Shown here: piece after piece, positions 24,422 to 35,467 of the stretch
Numbering within the stretch: the first letter of the stretch is position 1
Layout of the letters: every line of letters starts with the position of its first letter
Assembly: GCA_963555705.1 (NCBI GenBank)
Contig: OY743174.1
Span: 55,636,234 to 55,700,233, forward strand
Origin: Ligustrum vulgare
Taxonomy: Eukaryota; Streptophyta; Magnoliopsida; Lamiales; Oleaceae
Length of the DNA: 64,000 bases
Reading direction: 5' to 3'
Position numbers and translations under genes: made by a program
Notes under the pieces: model-generated
What the model was told of the DNA's origin: nothing
What the model saw: only the letters and a program-made list of their open reading frames with translations
Databases searched by the model: none

Positions 24422-24604
24422 GCCTATGTTCGGAGGCTTTTTTGACCAAAGAAACTGATTTTTTTGTTTTTTTACGTTTCTCGAGATGATTGAATGATTA
24501 AAAATTGGAAAGAGAAAAAATGTATGATTAAAAAATTGTATTGAAAATTATAGTATTTAAAAAAAAAAAAAAAAACACTTATATCCCGTTATCCGAACAG
24601 AGGC
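24422..24604. mobile_element. Tourist-like MITE
   Basis: Inverted ends GCCTATGTTCGGA and TCCGAACAGAGGC with the family interior GATTAAAAATTGGAAAGAGA. The flanking triplets (TAA, AAT) are not an exact duplication. Confidence 0.7.
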
Positions 24605-24657
24605 AATATTCAGTTAGATTATGAAACACGCACTTAGACAACACATATACCCCTTGC

Positions 24658-24856
24658 CAGGGTGGATCTGCTTTCGGAGCAGTCAGCCGTGTGATCATCT
24701 GCTCCCAATGAAATTTGGAATTTTTTGTACTTTGGTACAATTTTTATTTTATATTTATTTGCATTTCAACATCTCATTTTTTGTTATTTTGCTCCCACTA
24801 AATTGAGTTCTCTACAAATTTTCCCTCACAAACTTTTCACTCCGACTCCGCCCTTG
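24658..24856. mobile_element. Short hAT-type MITE with 8-bp target duplication
   Basis: Starts CAGGGTGGATCTG and, from the right inward, CAAGGGCGGAGTCGGA. The exact 8-mer CCCCTTGC flanks it at 24650-24657 and 24857-24864. 199 bp, non-coding. Confidence 0.92.
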
Positions 24857-25426
24857 CCCCTTGCTTAGAGTGCACTATGCAAGGGCTTGAAAGAGCGAAG
24901 TTCTAGCCACGTTCGACGGCTCCAAACATGTTTATAATTTGAATAATATTGTTTTCGAGGTAAAATATGTGGTTGAAAGATGATTTTAAAAAATGTATGC
25001 GGTTAAAATGAAATGGTAAGTCTTCCATATTTTTTAAAATAAATTTAGAAAGATAAGTCTATTTGCTCCGATTCATTATTTGAGATTCTGATCAGCAGCA
25101 CCAAAACCAATTACCTAATATTTCATTCGTCCCATAAATATAGACTCATTTATATTTTCACACGGATTAAAAAAATATAATAATATATGTTAGAGTTATA
25201 AATTTATTTACATTTACTTAAATATATCCTTACATCAAATAATGATGAGTAGTTCATATTTATTGATAACAATGCATATTAAATAAATATATATTAGAAA
25301 ATTAAAACATTAATATTAATATATTTAATATATATTCTTAATAACAAAAATGACTTATAATTTGAGACAAATAAAGAAGGAAAACGATTTTATCATTATA
25401 GGATGGAAGGAGTAACTATTTAAAGT

Positions 25427-25586
25427 ATGTTCGGCTGTTATGAAGTAATTTTTTTGTGTGTGTTTTCGAGTTAAAATGTGTGATTAAAAATTAAAAAGAG
25501 AAAATAAGTGTAATTAAAAATAATTTAAAAAATTATATAATTTAAAAAATAATTTATAAACCATTTCTCCCAGGAGAGCCGAACAG
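25427..25586. mobile_element. Tourist-like MITE
   Basis: Inverted ends TATGTTCGGCTGT and GAGCCGAACAG, with the same GTGTGATTAAAAATTAAAAA-type interior as 24422-24604. Confidence 0.7.
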
Positions 25587-25883
25587 TCAAGTTTGATTAC
25601 AAAGACAATTGATCTCATTTGGACGTCGAGGACAGTTTTATCCTTGGCGGCTTGGCACACAGACTTTCAGTAAACCTGCACAGTATTGCCAGCAAGAACA
25701 TTCACACCGGAGCGCCACGAGGACATCGCTAGCTAGGCTCGGACATCCGAGTCTCCAGCCTCGTTCAGACATCCAGCTGTGAACAGCCTGTCTCTTAAGT
25801 CATAATCTCTTTTTAATTACTTAAATAGGCGCATAATAAAAAATAATAATCGCAAGCTTGACCGTAGAGAATATGATGACAAA

Positions 25884-25906
25884 ATATATATATATATATA
25901 TATATA
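25884..25906. repeat. AT microsatellite
   Basis: About 11 AT units. Confidence 0.95.
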
Positions 25907-25984
25907 AATACTAATAAATTTATTCAGTTTTGATTTATTCACTGGCGACAGGCTGTCTCCAACAACGCCCACTAGAAGACTAGT

Positions 25985-26142
25985 ACTCTACATCCTACAC
26001 TGTTTCCTCTTTTCTCTCTCTAATAAAATTTCTCTTTTGTTTTCTCCTCGATTCAATTATCTGTCTAGGGTTTTTTCTCCTGGCTTTTCTGGTGACTTTC
26101 AGATTTCGCCTTTCAGCTTGCCGGATCGTTGATGTGCAGCTT
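25985..26142 (+). promoter_or_regulatory. Probable 5' leader exon of the membrane-protein gene
   Basis: Pyrimidine-rich leader-like sequence (CTCTCTCTAATAAAATTTCTC) ending at a good splice donor, CTT|GTAAGC at 26143. It is followed by about 2 kb without coding potential, consistent with a leader intron ending shortly before the ATG at 28264. The acceptor is not certain; one candidate is 28185. Transcript data would settle it. Confidence 0.5.
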
Positions 26143-28263
26143 GTAAGCTTTCTTCTCATCTAAATTTCACGTTCTTTGCTTTGTATTTAGTTTTTTTTTT
26201 TTTTTTTTTTTTTTTTCTAATTCGAGTTTTTTTATTCTAATTTTTTTTTTTTTTTTTTTGTGTTGCATTGTGGTATATCAATGTGCCGATTTTTTTTATT
26301 TTTTTTTAATTTTTGTCTTGTCTGTTTCGGTGAATAACTGTTATGAATGCTAGATTTGGAATTTCTACGCGGTTTTTTCGACTTTTATTAGGCCAGATTT
26401 ACGTTATAGATTTTGCTTGTTAATTATTGTAGCACCAATTCTCTGATCACTACACGCGTGTAAATGCTGAAATTAGGCTTAAAAAGCATAAAAAAGAAAA
26501 GAATATATTATATATAGATACCAGCGTGCTCTCGGGTAAAATTCTATGGATTGTTTAACTGTTAAGAAACCTCTATATTGATTTCCATGGTATGTAAGTG
26601 ATGTGCAGTTGGTTTATGTGAATTTAAGGTATTAGTATATTAGAATGTGGGATTCTCAGTATTGAAATTGTTTAGACAGCGATAGCTGATGAATTTACTG
26701 TAATTTATATTGCTGCATTTTATGAATTAGTGAATCGCCTGTTATTTAGGCAAGCAATCATGCAACACTGTACACAGAATTTTGAATTAGTTTTAAAAGT
26801 TCCACGATTTGCCACATGAACACAGTGAACATAATTGTTGTGTTGGATATCTGATTGCATTTCAGCCTGGCTGCTAAAATGCCTACAATTATGATGTAAA
26901 AGAATGATCACAACACGCAAGGGGGGTGTTGTTATTTTTTTGAACTTTGGTAGCCGTTATTTGGTAAGTCGACATCTACAGCCACAATGAAAACTTGGAA
27001 ATTTCGGAACGGGTGATTCTCCTATCTTACCTTTCCTACTTTATGTTACTTTACATCATGGGAAATGCTAACCTGGTAAATTAAGGTTGTGAAGTAATAC
27101 TGAATATTGATGGACGCTTGTAATTGACAAAAAGGCATTTGTGAAGTAAAAAATTTCACGTCACAAGGCTTTATAAGCTTGGGAACTTGAATTCCGACTG
27201 CATTTGTTTTTCTCCTGATGAATCCAGTCTAGCCTTTTATTTCTCTATGGCATGAGACCTGCTTGTTCAATGAAATTAGTTTGTCGTATATGTTAAAGGC
27301 TTCCTAGGCTCTTTTTTGCTATCTGACTGCTGGTGCTCCTATGAAGCAAATGAAATTATGAAAGTTGCAAAGTGATATAAAGTGATTGGTTTAGAAGGGC
27401 TTGGTTTATAAGACTGATTTCTTCTAAAGCACTGACCATATTTTTATTCTTTTGTGTCTTTATTTTTTGGTTCCATAAATTTGATTAGTTTTTGAAACAT
27501 ATATAGAATAGTACTATGGAAATGTTTAGCTGGCTATGTTGCTAGAAGAATGAACTAATACTAAAGCTACCTAAAATTACTAGGGTTACCTAATTATGCT
27601 TGTTCTATTGTGCATGACATGGAAATTTTAATTTAAGATATGATTCACATTTTGCCTAAACGAGATTCTAAAACATTATTACACTATCATACTTTTACAT
27701 CTTTGTGTTCATTTTCCCGTTTGTACTTATCTGCCAAAGTCACTGAATGGGTAAGTTACCGATCCCTGGACTACATTGTTTGCATTTAGCGCTAATGTTA
27801 ATTGTTGGAGTGCTTCACTTATGTCCCATTGCTTATTTATTCTTTATGGTCTAACCATTTCATCTTGTGGTAACATTAGTGATTTTGTGTGCCTATTTAT
27901 CTTGTAGGTTACTTGGTTTAATGTTCAGTTCTGAAAGATTTCTTTAAAAGTTCTCATTGTTATGAGTGGGTTTTGAAACTGAACTTGCAAGCTGGCAACT
28001 CTGTATCAATGGTAGCAGAAAGCTATATGAAGGACAGAAAGTTGTGAACTGCTTTGCATTGCTTTCTCGTGATATTTTCGAGGGTCTAATTGAGCTCCCT
28101 AGTGATCTTATATGGTTATTTGGGAGTCAATAAGAGCAGTCCGTTATTGCTTTCAAATATATTCTGCCCATTTTGAGTTGCCAAGGAGGAATATAGTACT
28201 CAATAGAGAATTACCTTGCGTCCATGCTGGCTGAGAGCATGCGTGGAATCTGTGCTTTGGGTA

Positions 28264-29400
28264 ATGCCCATTACGAGAGTTGTTGCTGATGCAATTGGTG
28301 TGATAACAATTTGTCTTGTTGCTGTTCTGGTCCTTCTGGGTGTGTTTTGCACGGTGTACTTACTTTACTTGCGCAATAGGATCCGTAGTCAAGTTCTTAT
28401 TCGGCTCAAGTATTTTAGTGGTCCTTGGATTATCAGAATTGCATTAATCTCATTTGCAATCTGGTGGGGTGTTTGGGAGATTATTAGGCTGAATCTGTTG
28501 AGACATGAAGGAAGAATCTTGGGTGCTCTCAACTCAAAATGGCAGGAAACTATTTGCAAATGCTACGTCATTTCAAACCTGGGGTTTGCCGAACCATGCC
28601 TTCTTCTCATCATGGTATTTCTTCTTCGTGCATCATTACAGAGGTCTGGGACGTTAAACCGGAGGTGGAATGGAAGAACAGCCTGTTGTGTTTTTCTATG
28701 TTGTCTCCCGATGTTCATTCTTCAGCTCATAGTAATATTAATTGAGCCGAAGTATAGCAAGAACAGTTACATGAACAAGCTGCCTTCCTATTTCTTCAAA
28801 ACAGCTTCTTCTAAGACAAATGACAATGTTACCTTCTGCACTTACCCTCTGTCGAGCACTATCATCCTTGGTCTTTTTGGCACTGTACTAACCACTTATT
28901 TCTTCTGGGTTGGGAGGCGAATTCTTCATTTGGTCATCAATAAGTGTTTGCAGAAGCGAGTGTACACATTAGTCTTTTCTACATCTGTTCTTTTTCTCTT
29001 AAGAGTAGTACTTCTTGGTCTATCCGTCCTATCTGAGCCAGAAAATCTTTTGTTTGATGCCATTGCATTTTTGGCTTTTCTATCTCTTCTATCTTGTGCG
29101 GGAGTTGGTATCTGTATACTGGTGTACCTTCCAGTTATGGATTCTTTAGCTGTGAGGAGTCCGAGAAGTGATGCAGAGGCTAGACGTAACAATGAGTACG
29201 ACTCCATTTCACTAATTTCTCCTACTCAGAGACCTCATGAAGAAAGTACAATAATTAGTCCTGGGAGAAACTCGGTTGATTCTCCAAATCGGGGATCAAT
29301 TTCTTTTCGCACGATGGAAAAGGATGAAACGTCCGGAACTTTTGTGGAACTGAACGTCTACCATCCTAGTCAGCATTCAACCCCTCCCGAGTTTGGCTAG
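28264..29400 (+). CDS. Plant polytopic membrane protein of unknown function
   Basis: One uninterrupted coding exon of 378 residues starting MPITRVVADAIGV. Seven to eight hydrophobic segments are visible: about residues 6-34, 51-69, 99-125, 139-163, 194-215, 237-257 and 263-292. A polar, serine-rich tail of about 80 residues follows (SISLISPTQRP, NSVDSPNRGSISF), plausibly cytosolic and phosphorylated. I recognise the general look of a plant-specific 7TM-like family but cannot name a function; a receptor role is not shown. The frame is open upstream to 28204 without an ATG, so 28264 is the first in-frame ATG. A short frame with ATG at 28223 overlaps this start out of frame and could act as an upstream ORF. 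Single-exon CDS behind a leader intron is likely. Confidence 0.8.
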   Translation: MPITRVVADAIGVITICLVAVLVLLGVFCTVYLLYLRNRIRSQVLIRLKYFSGPWIIRIALISFAIWWGVWEIIRLNLLRHEGRILGALNSKWQETICKCYVISNLGFAEPCLLLIMVFLLRASLQRSGTLNRRWNGRTACCVFLCCLPMFILQLIVILIEPKYSKNSYMNKLPSYFFKTASSKTNDNVTFCTYPLSSTIILGLFGTVLTTYFFWVGRRILHLVINKCLQKRVYTLVFSTSVLFLLRVVLLGLSVLSEPENLLFDAIAFLAFLSLLSCAGVGICILVYLPVMDSLAVRSPRSDAEARRNNEYDSISLISPTQRPHEESTIISPGRNSVDSPNRGSISFRTMEKDETSGTFVELNVYHPSQHSTPPEFG

Positions 29401-30087
29401 ACTTCGTGGCTGGCCTATGGCTCCTTCCTAGGAGGTCATGGTGGCAAGCATTTACATGGTGAACTACTACTGTTTGTAAATAGTTTATTTTTTAGTAAGA
29501 CTTCTAATTTTGGTTTTGTTTTTGAAAAAGTAGTTTGCCTTGTCACCCCCGCCTTATTTTTATTTGGTGGAACTCTCGATTTGTATCTCTTAAGTTTTGC
29601 AGCTGCAACAGTTTATACTGGGATTTTATCGTAATATCTATCATATTGAACCAAAGTTTAAGTACTTTTAATTTCTCTGATGATAGACCTTGGCCGTTCT
29701 GGACTATTAGATGAAGCGAGGAAATTATAGCTCCCATTCCGTGTGAAGATAAAAACAATAACATCACTTTATATGGTTCTTTACCTGGTGCTTGTAGGAA
29801 CTATGGCATTGTTGATAGCACTGACCCTCTGCTAATGAATATTGAGTCTAGTGATCTGTCAAATTGATGGAATGCTAACACAAGTCTGAAGGAAAATGAG
29901 ACTCTAGAGGCCAAGAATTCCTTTGGGTGCAGTTCAATCGAGGTTAATGGATTGTCATTGAACGACTTGCAGGAACATGCTTTTTTGTGGTGGTTTTCTT
30001 AAATTTTGATACCTTTTTTTGTTTCCTCGAAACCCGTCAGCGAGTGTGGATGACATATATATGTTCAAATGGTATGATGGTCCAGGA
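29401..30087. other. 3' flank of the membrane-protein gene
   Basis: Likely 3' UTR for the first few hundred bases, then non-coding sequence up to the next MULE. No further gene seen. Confidence 0.5.
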
Positions 30088-30499
30088 GAAAATTTAGTGA
30101 ATGGTCATTGAACTTTGCTTTTGTTATTACTTGCTCAACTTTATCGCATTACCCATTACTCAGTTAACTTAAAAATTTGTTACCCGTTTGCCACTCATTT
30201 AACAATTGTGACAGAATTTGCCAAGTGCATAACGAAAATTTTATGTGACAATTTAAATCTATTAAGTTATTCCAACTAAAGCCCAAATAACCCTTTTCAA
30301 TAAAATCAGAATACACAGAATTTGTTCTACATCAACATCTCTTTCAATTTCTTTCCGTCTTCTCCAAATTCACAATAAAGTCTTGAATCGTATTATTCTT
30401 GTCTAGGTAATGGAGGATATAGGTGACCTACAATGCCCATATATTTGTGCCTCCTGAGTGCCAATTAAGTGACTCAGGAAATGACTAATTATTAAGGTT

Positions 30500-30730
30500 G
30501 TGAGAGATGACTTGAACTTAACAATCAATAGAGTTACTGTGTGGAGGGCTAGAAGGAATGCTAAGATACTGACTTGGGGTTCCAATGAACATCAATTTGG
30601 GTTGCTTTGGTCTTTCGCTCATGAGGTTCTAAGAAGTAATCCAGGATCAACTTGTATAGTTGCCACACGAGACAAAATTTCAAGGGATTTATATATGTTT
30701 AGAAACTTGCAACAGAGGTTTGGAGGATAG
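30500..30730 (+). pseudogene. mudrA transposase N-terminal fragment
   Basis: The frame reads INRVTVWRARRNAKI, then LLWSFAHEVLRSNPGSTC. This matches the plant MuDR transposase pattern (vsxxkaxRArrxA ... LxdYxxElxrsNPGST) upstream of the catalytic MULE domain. A stop follows at 30728 and the catalytic DDE region was not recognised. Confidence 0.75.
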
Positions 30731-31008
30731 GGAGAAATCAATACTAACTATGCTGATTGACATGCATATCCAATTGTATGAAGATGATTCGATTGAGGCA
30801 GGATAATATGAGAATAGTAAATAGACATTTGTATCCTAAAATCCAATAGAAATTGGCTAAAAGTATGGAAATAGCTGAAGAGCGTGAAATGTACTCATCT
30901 AGAGGCCCCCAATACTATGTAAAAAGTTCTACATGAGAAAATGTGTTTGAATTGATGAACAAGACATTTGCATGTAGGAGATGGGAGTTGACATGTATAC
31001 TGTGTGGA

Positions 31009-31596
31009 CAGTGGCGGACCCAAAGGCAGCTCGGTGCGGCACATGCCTGCACTGACCTTTGGGTCTGCTCATTTAAAAAATATATATATAAATAAAAAAA
31101 TTGAATGTACCAATTCTGTGGCCTACAATGAAGTTTATTGGTTAATTTGTAGGCTAGCCCATTTAAATATTATACTTCAATTACAAATTGAACCCAAGTT
31201 GTACAAAAGATAAAAATCCCGAATTCCTACCCAATTTGCTTCTACATTTTTTCATGTCCTTTTTTTTTTCATAATTTAATTTTGTTTCCTTAAACTAAAT
31301 GTTTAATTTGCATATGCTAACCTGGTGCATTTACGTTCTGTGCTGCTGAAACTATAGATATTATAATATTGTTGTTTTTTTATGTTTATTTGCCTATAAA
31401 CTTAGGAGTATGAAGAAACTCATATTTTAAGTAAAATATCAATGAATGATAATGAATGTACTATTTCAATCTACATATTAATGTATTTATATTAGATTTA
31501 GGACTTAAAATCGTTGATTTCAATTATCTTCATTCAAACCCCGCCCATATGTCCTAGTCTCGACTACACTGAACAAAAAACCTAGGTTCTCCCCTG
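31009..31596. mobile_element. hAT-type MITE nested in the MULE
   Basis: Starts CAGTGGCGGACCCAAAGG and, inward from the right, CAGGGGAGAACCTAGG. The exact 8-mer TGTGTGGA flanks it at 31001-31008 and 31597-31604. Non-coding, 588 bp. Confidence 0.85.
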
Positions 31597-31789
31597 TGTG
31601 TGGACATGGCGTTGCTGTTATACTAGACAGAGGAGATGAGCCTTGAAAGTATGTGCATGAATGCTACATAGTAAAAATATATCTGCAGTGTTATGACAGG
31701 ATTGTCAATCCCATTAATGCAAGAAATTGTGGCTTGAAGTATATGTTCCCACCTTAAATCTACCAGGTTGGGTTGTGGCAAAGAGAGGA

Positions 31790-32795
31790 AGAAAGCAGAA
31801 GAAGACAGTTAGAGGAAGATATCATCAGTCGTTGAGGCTCCACTAGTAGACCAAAAAAGAAAGGAAAAGTTAAGGGAACTTGTGGTATTTGTGGATTAAC
31901 TGGTCATAACAAGTGTTACAATGATAGGACAGACGCACCAACAGAGGTTCATGTTCAATTAAGATATGAAATTATTATGTGTTAATGTTATGTGGTATGA
32001 TTTTTAAGTTTTACACTTTGTTTCCTGATTTCGAGGTTGGATTGGCAATGATCTTGATCCCATAATTCTAGATATGTCTCGCCAAAGTGATAGTCAAAGC
32101 TTAAGGGTAATCTTCTTTGTTTTTGTGAATATACGACTTCGTTTTGATTTTATATTTATGTACTGTCTACCTGCATTTGAGTCTTGATCTTTTTTCTAAC
32201 ATAGGCGAGGCTTGTACCTCGAAGATCAAGTGAGAATTCAACAACTGAACTGCAACAAAATCTTTTGCAAACTGTATACAACTTCATGCCGGCATGTAAC
32301 GACCTGACTCCCTCGCTGGGGCCTTCTCCGTGTCGTACTCATGGTCTTTCCACTCCCCCTAGCTCCCTCGTTGGGGCCTTCTCCAGAAGTGAATTTTTGC
32401 CTTCCGCATGATTCGAACCATGTACTTAGGGGTTTAGTACAATGATTCTTAAAATCCTGCTACCATTAGACGAAGACCATGAGTACGACACGGAGAAGAC
32501 TCCAGCAAGGGAGCCGGGTCGTTTCATGACACCTGGATTTGACTTATCAAGGGATGCACAGTATAACAAGAGTTGTCCTACTCCGACTGTGGTAAGCAAA
32601 CATGGAAATACTCATCTGGAAACAATGGTAGAAGATTTTCTGGAGATAAAGACTCAAGAAACTGCAAGAGAGTGGGCTGATATGGTAAATAAGAAAAGAC
32701 TTGTTAGAGGATCAGTTTCCTTTGCACCTCCAAGGGAAAAGAAGAGTGGAGCAATGCAGAAGACTCGAATTTTGGTTGTCCACCGAGTAGACTAG
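31790..32795 (+). pseudogene. mudrA C-terminal remnant with zinc knuckle
   Basis: About 31850-31935 reads RPKKKGKVKGTCGICGLTGH, the basic stretch plus CCHC knuckle typical of the end of MULE transposases, but the last cysteine spacing (GHNKC) is shortened. Further exon-like sequence follows, including GFDLSRDAQYNKSCPTPTVV and a basic tail ending at TAG 32793-32795. A foldback MITE interrupts it at 32298-32523. Whether the tail belongs to the transposase or to a second protein is unclear. Confidence 0.55.
32298..32523. mobile_element. Foldback MITE with 51-bp inverted repeats
   Basis: Arms 32298-32348 and 32473-32523 are inverted copies with few mismatches; both contain CTTCTCCGTGTCGTACTCAT (one strand each). 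CATG occurs next to both ends and may be a 4-bp target duplication. The middle repeats part of the arm (CTCCCTCGTTGGGGCCTTCT) and holds GATTCGAACC, a tRNA B-box-like string. Confidence 0.8.
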
Positions 32796-33059
32796 GATTG
32801 GTTTTTGGTTAGATGATCAGTGGATGGTTTTTTTGATGGTGAACTTCGTACATTTTTTGAACCTCCGTTGGGCTTAGAATTGGATGCTTGTGCACTGAAT
32901 TGTTGTCTAACTGTTTTTGTTCTGCAAATAGATAAACCAGTTGTCCAATCTGCTAATGTTCTATTTTTTTTAATATGCTTTTGTTCTATATTAAAACAAT
33001 TTGGATGCTTTTGTTCTATTTCAGTTGGATGCTTTTAAACAATCCCGATGCTTTTGGAA

Positions 33060-33148
33060 ACAATGGTAGAAAATGAATGCTTTTGTTCTATTTCAGTTGG
33101 TGTAACAATGGTAGAAAATGAATGCTTTTGTTCTATTTCAGTTGGTGT
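33060..33148. repeat. 45-bp tandem repeat, two copies
   Basis: Starts ACAATGGTAGAAAATGAATG at 33060 and again at 33105. Partial GATGCTTTTGTTCTATTTCA units precede it from about 32978. Confidence 0.9.
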
Positions 33149-33149
33149 T

Positions 33150-34385
33150 TGTTTTACCATATTTTTCTTCTGATATTTACTTCTTTCTTCAACTCAGTAG
33201 TTTTGATGGTTCGGCCTTGCTCCAAATTATGATTATTTGTATCCAAAATATCTAAGAAAACATTATTTTTGTCAATTACAAAAGAAAATTTGATTAAGAA
33301 AATTTTAATTAAAGATATAACACAATGGAAAAATAGAAAAAATAAATGGTTTCTATGTTCTCTCTTGAATTTTCTTCTTTGGTTACAATAGTCACCCTGG
33401 ATATGCATTTTGTTGGGATGTTTTGTATATAGTGACGCAAAAAAAAAAAGAATATTATATATGAAATTCGTGTCGACAAATGGGGGGAATAACGACACGA
33501 AAAACAAGAAGAAAGAGACAAAGTCGAGGCAAGTGTTGAACACTTTGTCCACAAGTCGAATTTGTCCCGCAAAGGTGTCAATAGTTTATGGCAATCGACT
33601 CCCAAAATACGACGACTTCAACTTGTATTTGTAGTACTCCAAAACACAAGTACAATGAACCAGAATTTCGATTTATGTACTCAAAAATGAAATGAACAAG
33701 AAAAATCAAAATTATGCAATAAATATGCAAGAATTTTGTTTAGGAGGAGACGAGAGAATGATAATGTTATTACATATCATTGGTGTGTGTTTTAGGACAC
33801 CTCAATGATTCTTTTTATAGAGTATGAAAGGTTGTGAACGAAGTGGTGTGGATCAATCCATGCAACGCTTCCAAACATTGCAACTCTTCAAGAAGACACA
33901 CCTTTTCCGGACAACCGTGCGACTGCACGGTTATAAGCCGTGCGACTGCACAACTTTACGCGTAACAGAATTTTTAGTAAAATAATCGACGTGTGATCGT
34001 ATGGTCTTATAACCATGCGATCACATGGGCAATATTCTGACCGTATTTTTGTCTTTTTACGTAATTTCTCATTAATCCGATATTGGTTTTGAAATGTCAA
34101 ATATACCCTTTAATGCATGCAGAGAAATCTAAATTCTCTTTCGGGGGCGTTTTCCCCGAGCTCCCACGAGGAGCGTTGCCCCCTCGACCCCTGCAAGTCA
34201 ATTCCCGTTTGTGCGCCTCGATTCGAAGAGGCGAAATGGCAAATAAATTTGTCTAAATGGATTGGATCGAGTTTGAATATTTCGTTGAAGTCGACACGAA
34301 ATCACTTTAATCGATTTTCAATACTTAACCAATTTTTCGTATTATTAAATCAATATCCAACACATTTCAATTTCCACGTCCTGTG
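33150..34385 (-). mobile_element. Probable LTR-retrotransposon fragment or solo LTR
   Basis: Non-coding sequence unlike its surroundings: CG-containing blocks, a GC-rich hairpin-prone stretch (34140-34195, GGGGGCGTTTTCCCC) and paired motifs GACTGCACGG/GACTGCACAAC. The GC-rich block on the - strand resembles that of some plant Copia LTRs. Clear TG...CA ends with a duplication were not found. Confidence 0.35.
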
Positions 34386-34641
34386 AAAATATACAGACTG
34401 CTAACGGAAGTCTTCATTCTGCATCCTTGAGGTCTTTTAACAGTTCCTGATGGATTCCACGTGACATGGGTTAACAAATTCATTTGCTACGTGGAAGTTT
34501 TTGCCATTCAAGAGTGATGAAAGTTAAACTAGTGGTGGATGAGTGGCGAGATTTAAATTTTAATGTGTGGTGGGTAGCTTGTTTATGTTTAAGTTGAGTA
34601 AGTGACAAAACCAAATTTCGATGATCATTCATTAAATTTAC

Positions 34642-35351
34642 TTTACAGATCTGACGTCATAAACATCATATTGGTAGCAATCTATATTCTATCTAATTAT
34701 AATAATATATAAAAGCAACTGAGTTTTGATTGAAAAACTCAGTTTTTATTATGTTCGCATTGTTGCTACTTTCGACTAATGATGGAATAAGGTTTAATTA
34801 TAGAGAATTTTTACGGATAATTTTTTTAATTATTTATATTCGGTTATTTTTGTTTAAACCTCTATTTTCATAAAATTATTCTAATCTTTTAATGTTTTGA
34901 ATCTTATATATAAGCATTTGTATTTAGTCATACAAATTTAATGTAAAATTTTCAGTTCAAAATTATATCAAAGTTGTATTACACATCTAATACTAAATAA
35001 ATCTTATCGTATAAAACTTTTTATACATAATCTTTTTTTTTTAGTTATTTAGTACATCTAAAAATTCGAAGTTCGAACTCATTTGTATTGCATTTTATTA
35101 AATTAATGAATATTTTTATAGAAAGTTACATTTAATACATAAATAATTTTTTTATAATGATTGTGATATTTTATTGAACTTAATATTATGGATGAATAAT
35201 TTTTTTCAGTCATGTAAATCCAATGTCGAATTTTCATTTACATTTATTATGAATCTATAGTTGAAGATCTTCGAGTTTTATTAAACTACAATTTTTCTGG
35301 AAGGTTTGTCGATAAAATTGATGAGCACTAATATAAAATGTGTATATCTAA
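34642..35351. other. AT-rich gene-free stretch
   Basis: Very AT-rich with no frame or repeat I can name. Confidence 0.6.
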
Positions 35352-35467
35352 GGCTTTGTTTGTCGATTGAAATCTCATTATAATGTTATTTATTTGTATT
35401 TTTTAAGTAAAATGTATGGTGAAAGAGAAAATGTGTATAATTAAAAAATGATTTGAAAAATTATATA

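Larger units (their letters stand above)
24865..25980. other. Intergenic region upstream of the membrane-protein gene
   Basis: Contains a MITE (25427-25586), a GC-richer non-repetitive block (25600-25800) of unknown meaning, and an AT microsatellite. No coding frame is supported. Confidence 0.5.
30088..34641 (+). mobile_element. Decayed MULE with mudrA remnants and nested insertions
   Basis: Ends are imperfect long inverted repeats: GAAAATTTAGTGAATGGTCA on the left and, inward from the right, GTAAATTTAATGAATGATCA, followed on both sides by a CTCAACTT block and a GCCACTCAT block. No clean 9-bp duplication was found (GGTCCAGGA versus TTTACAGAT). Coding remnants on the + strand: a MuDR-type transposase piece at 30500-30730 and a zinc-knuckle tail at about 31795-31950. 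Nested inside are a hAT MITE, a foldback MITE and LTR-like DNA, so the element is old and inactive. Confidence 0.75.

Noticed and set aside
30079..34650. Target duplication for the MULE at 30088-34641
   Set aside because: The flanking 9-mers GGTCCAGGA and TTTACAGAT do not match, so the element is supported only by its TIRs and mudrA remnants.
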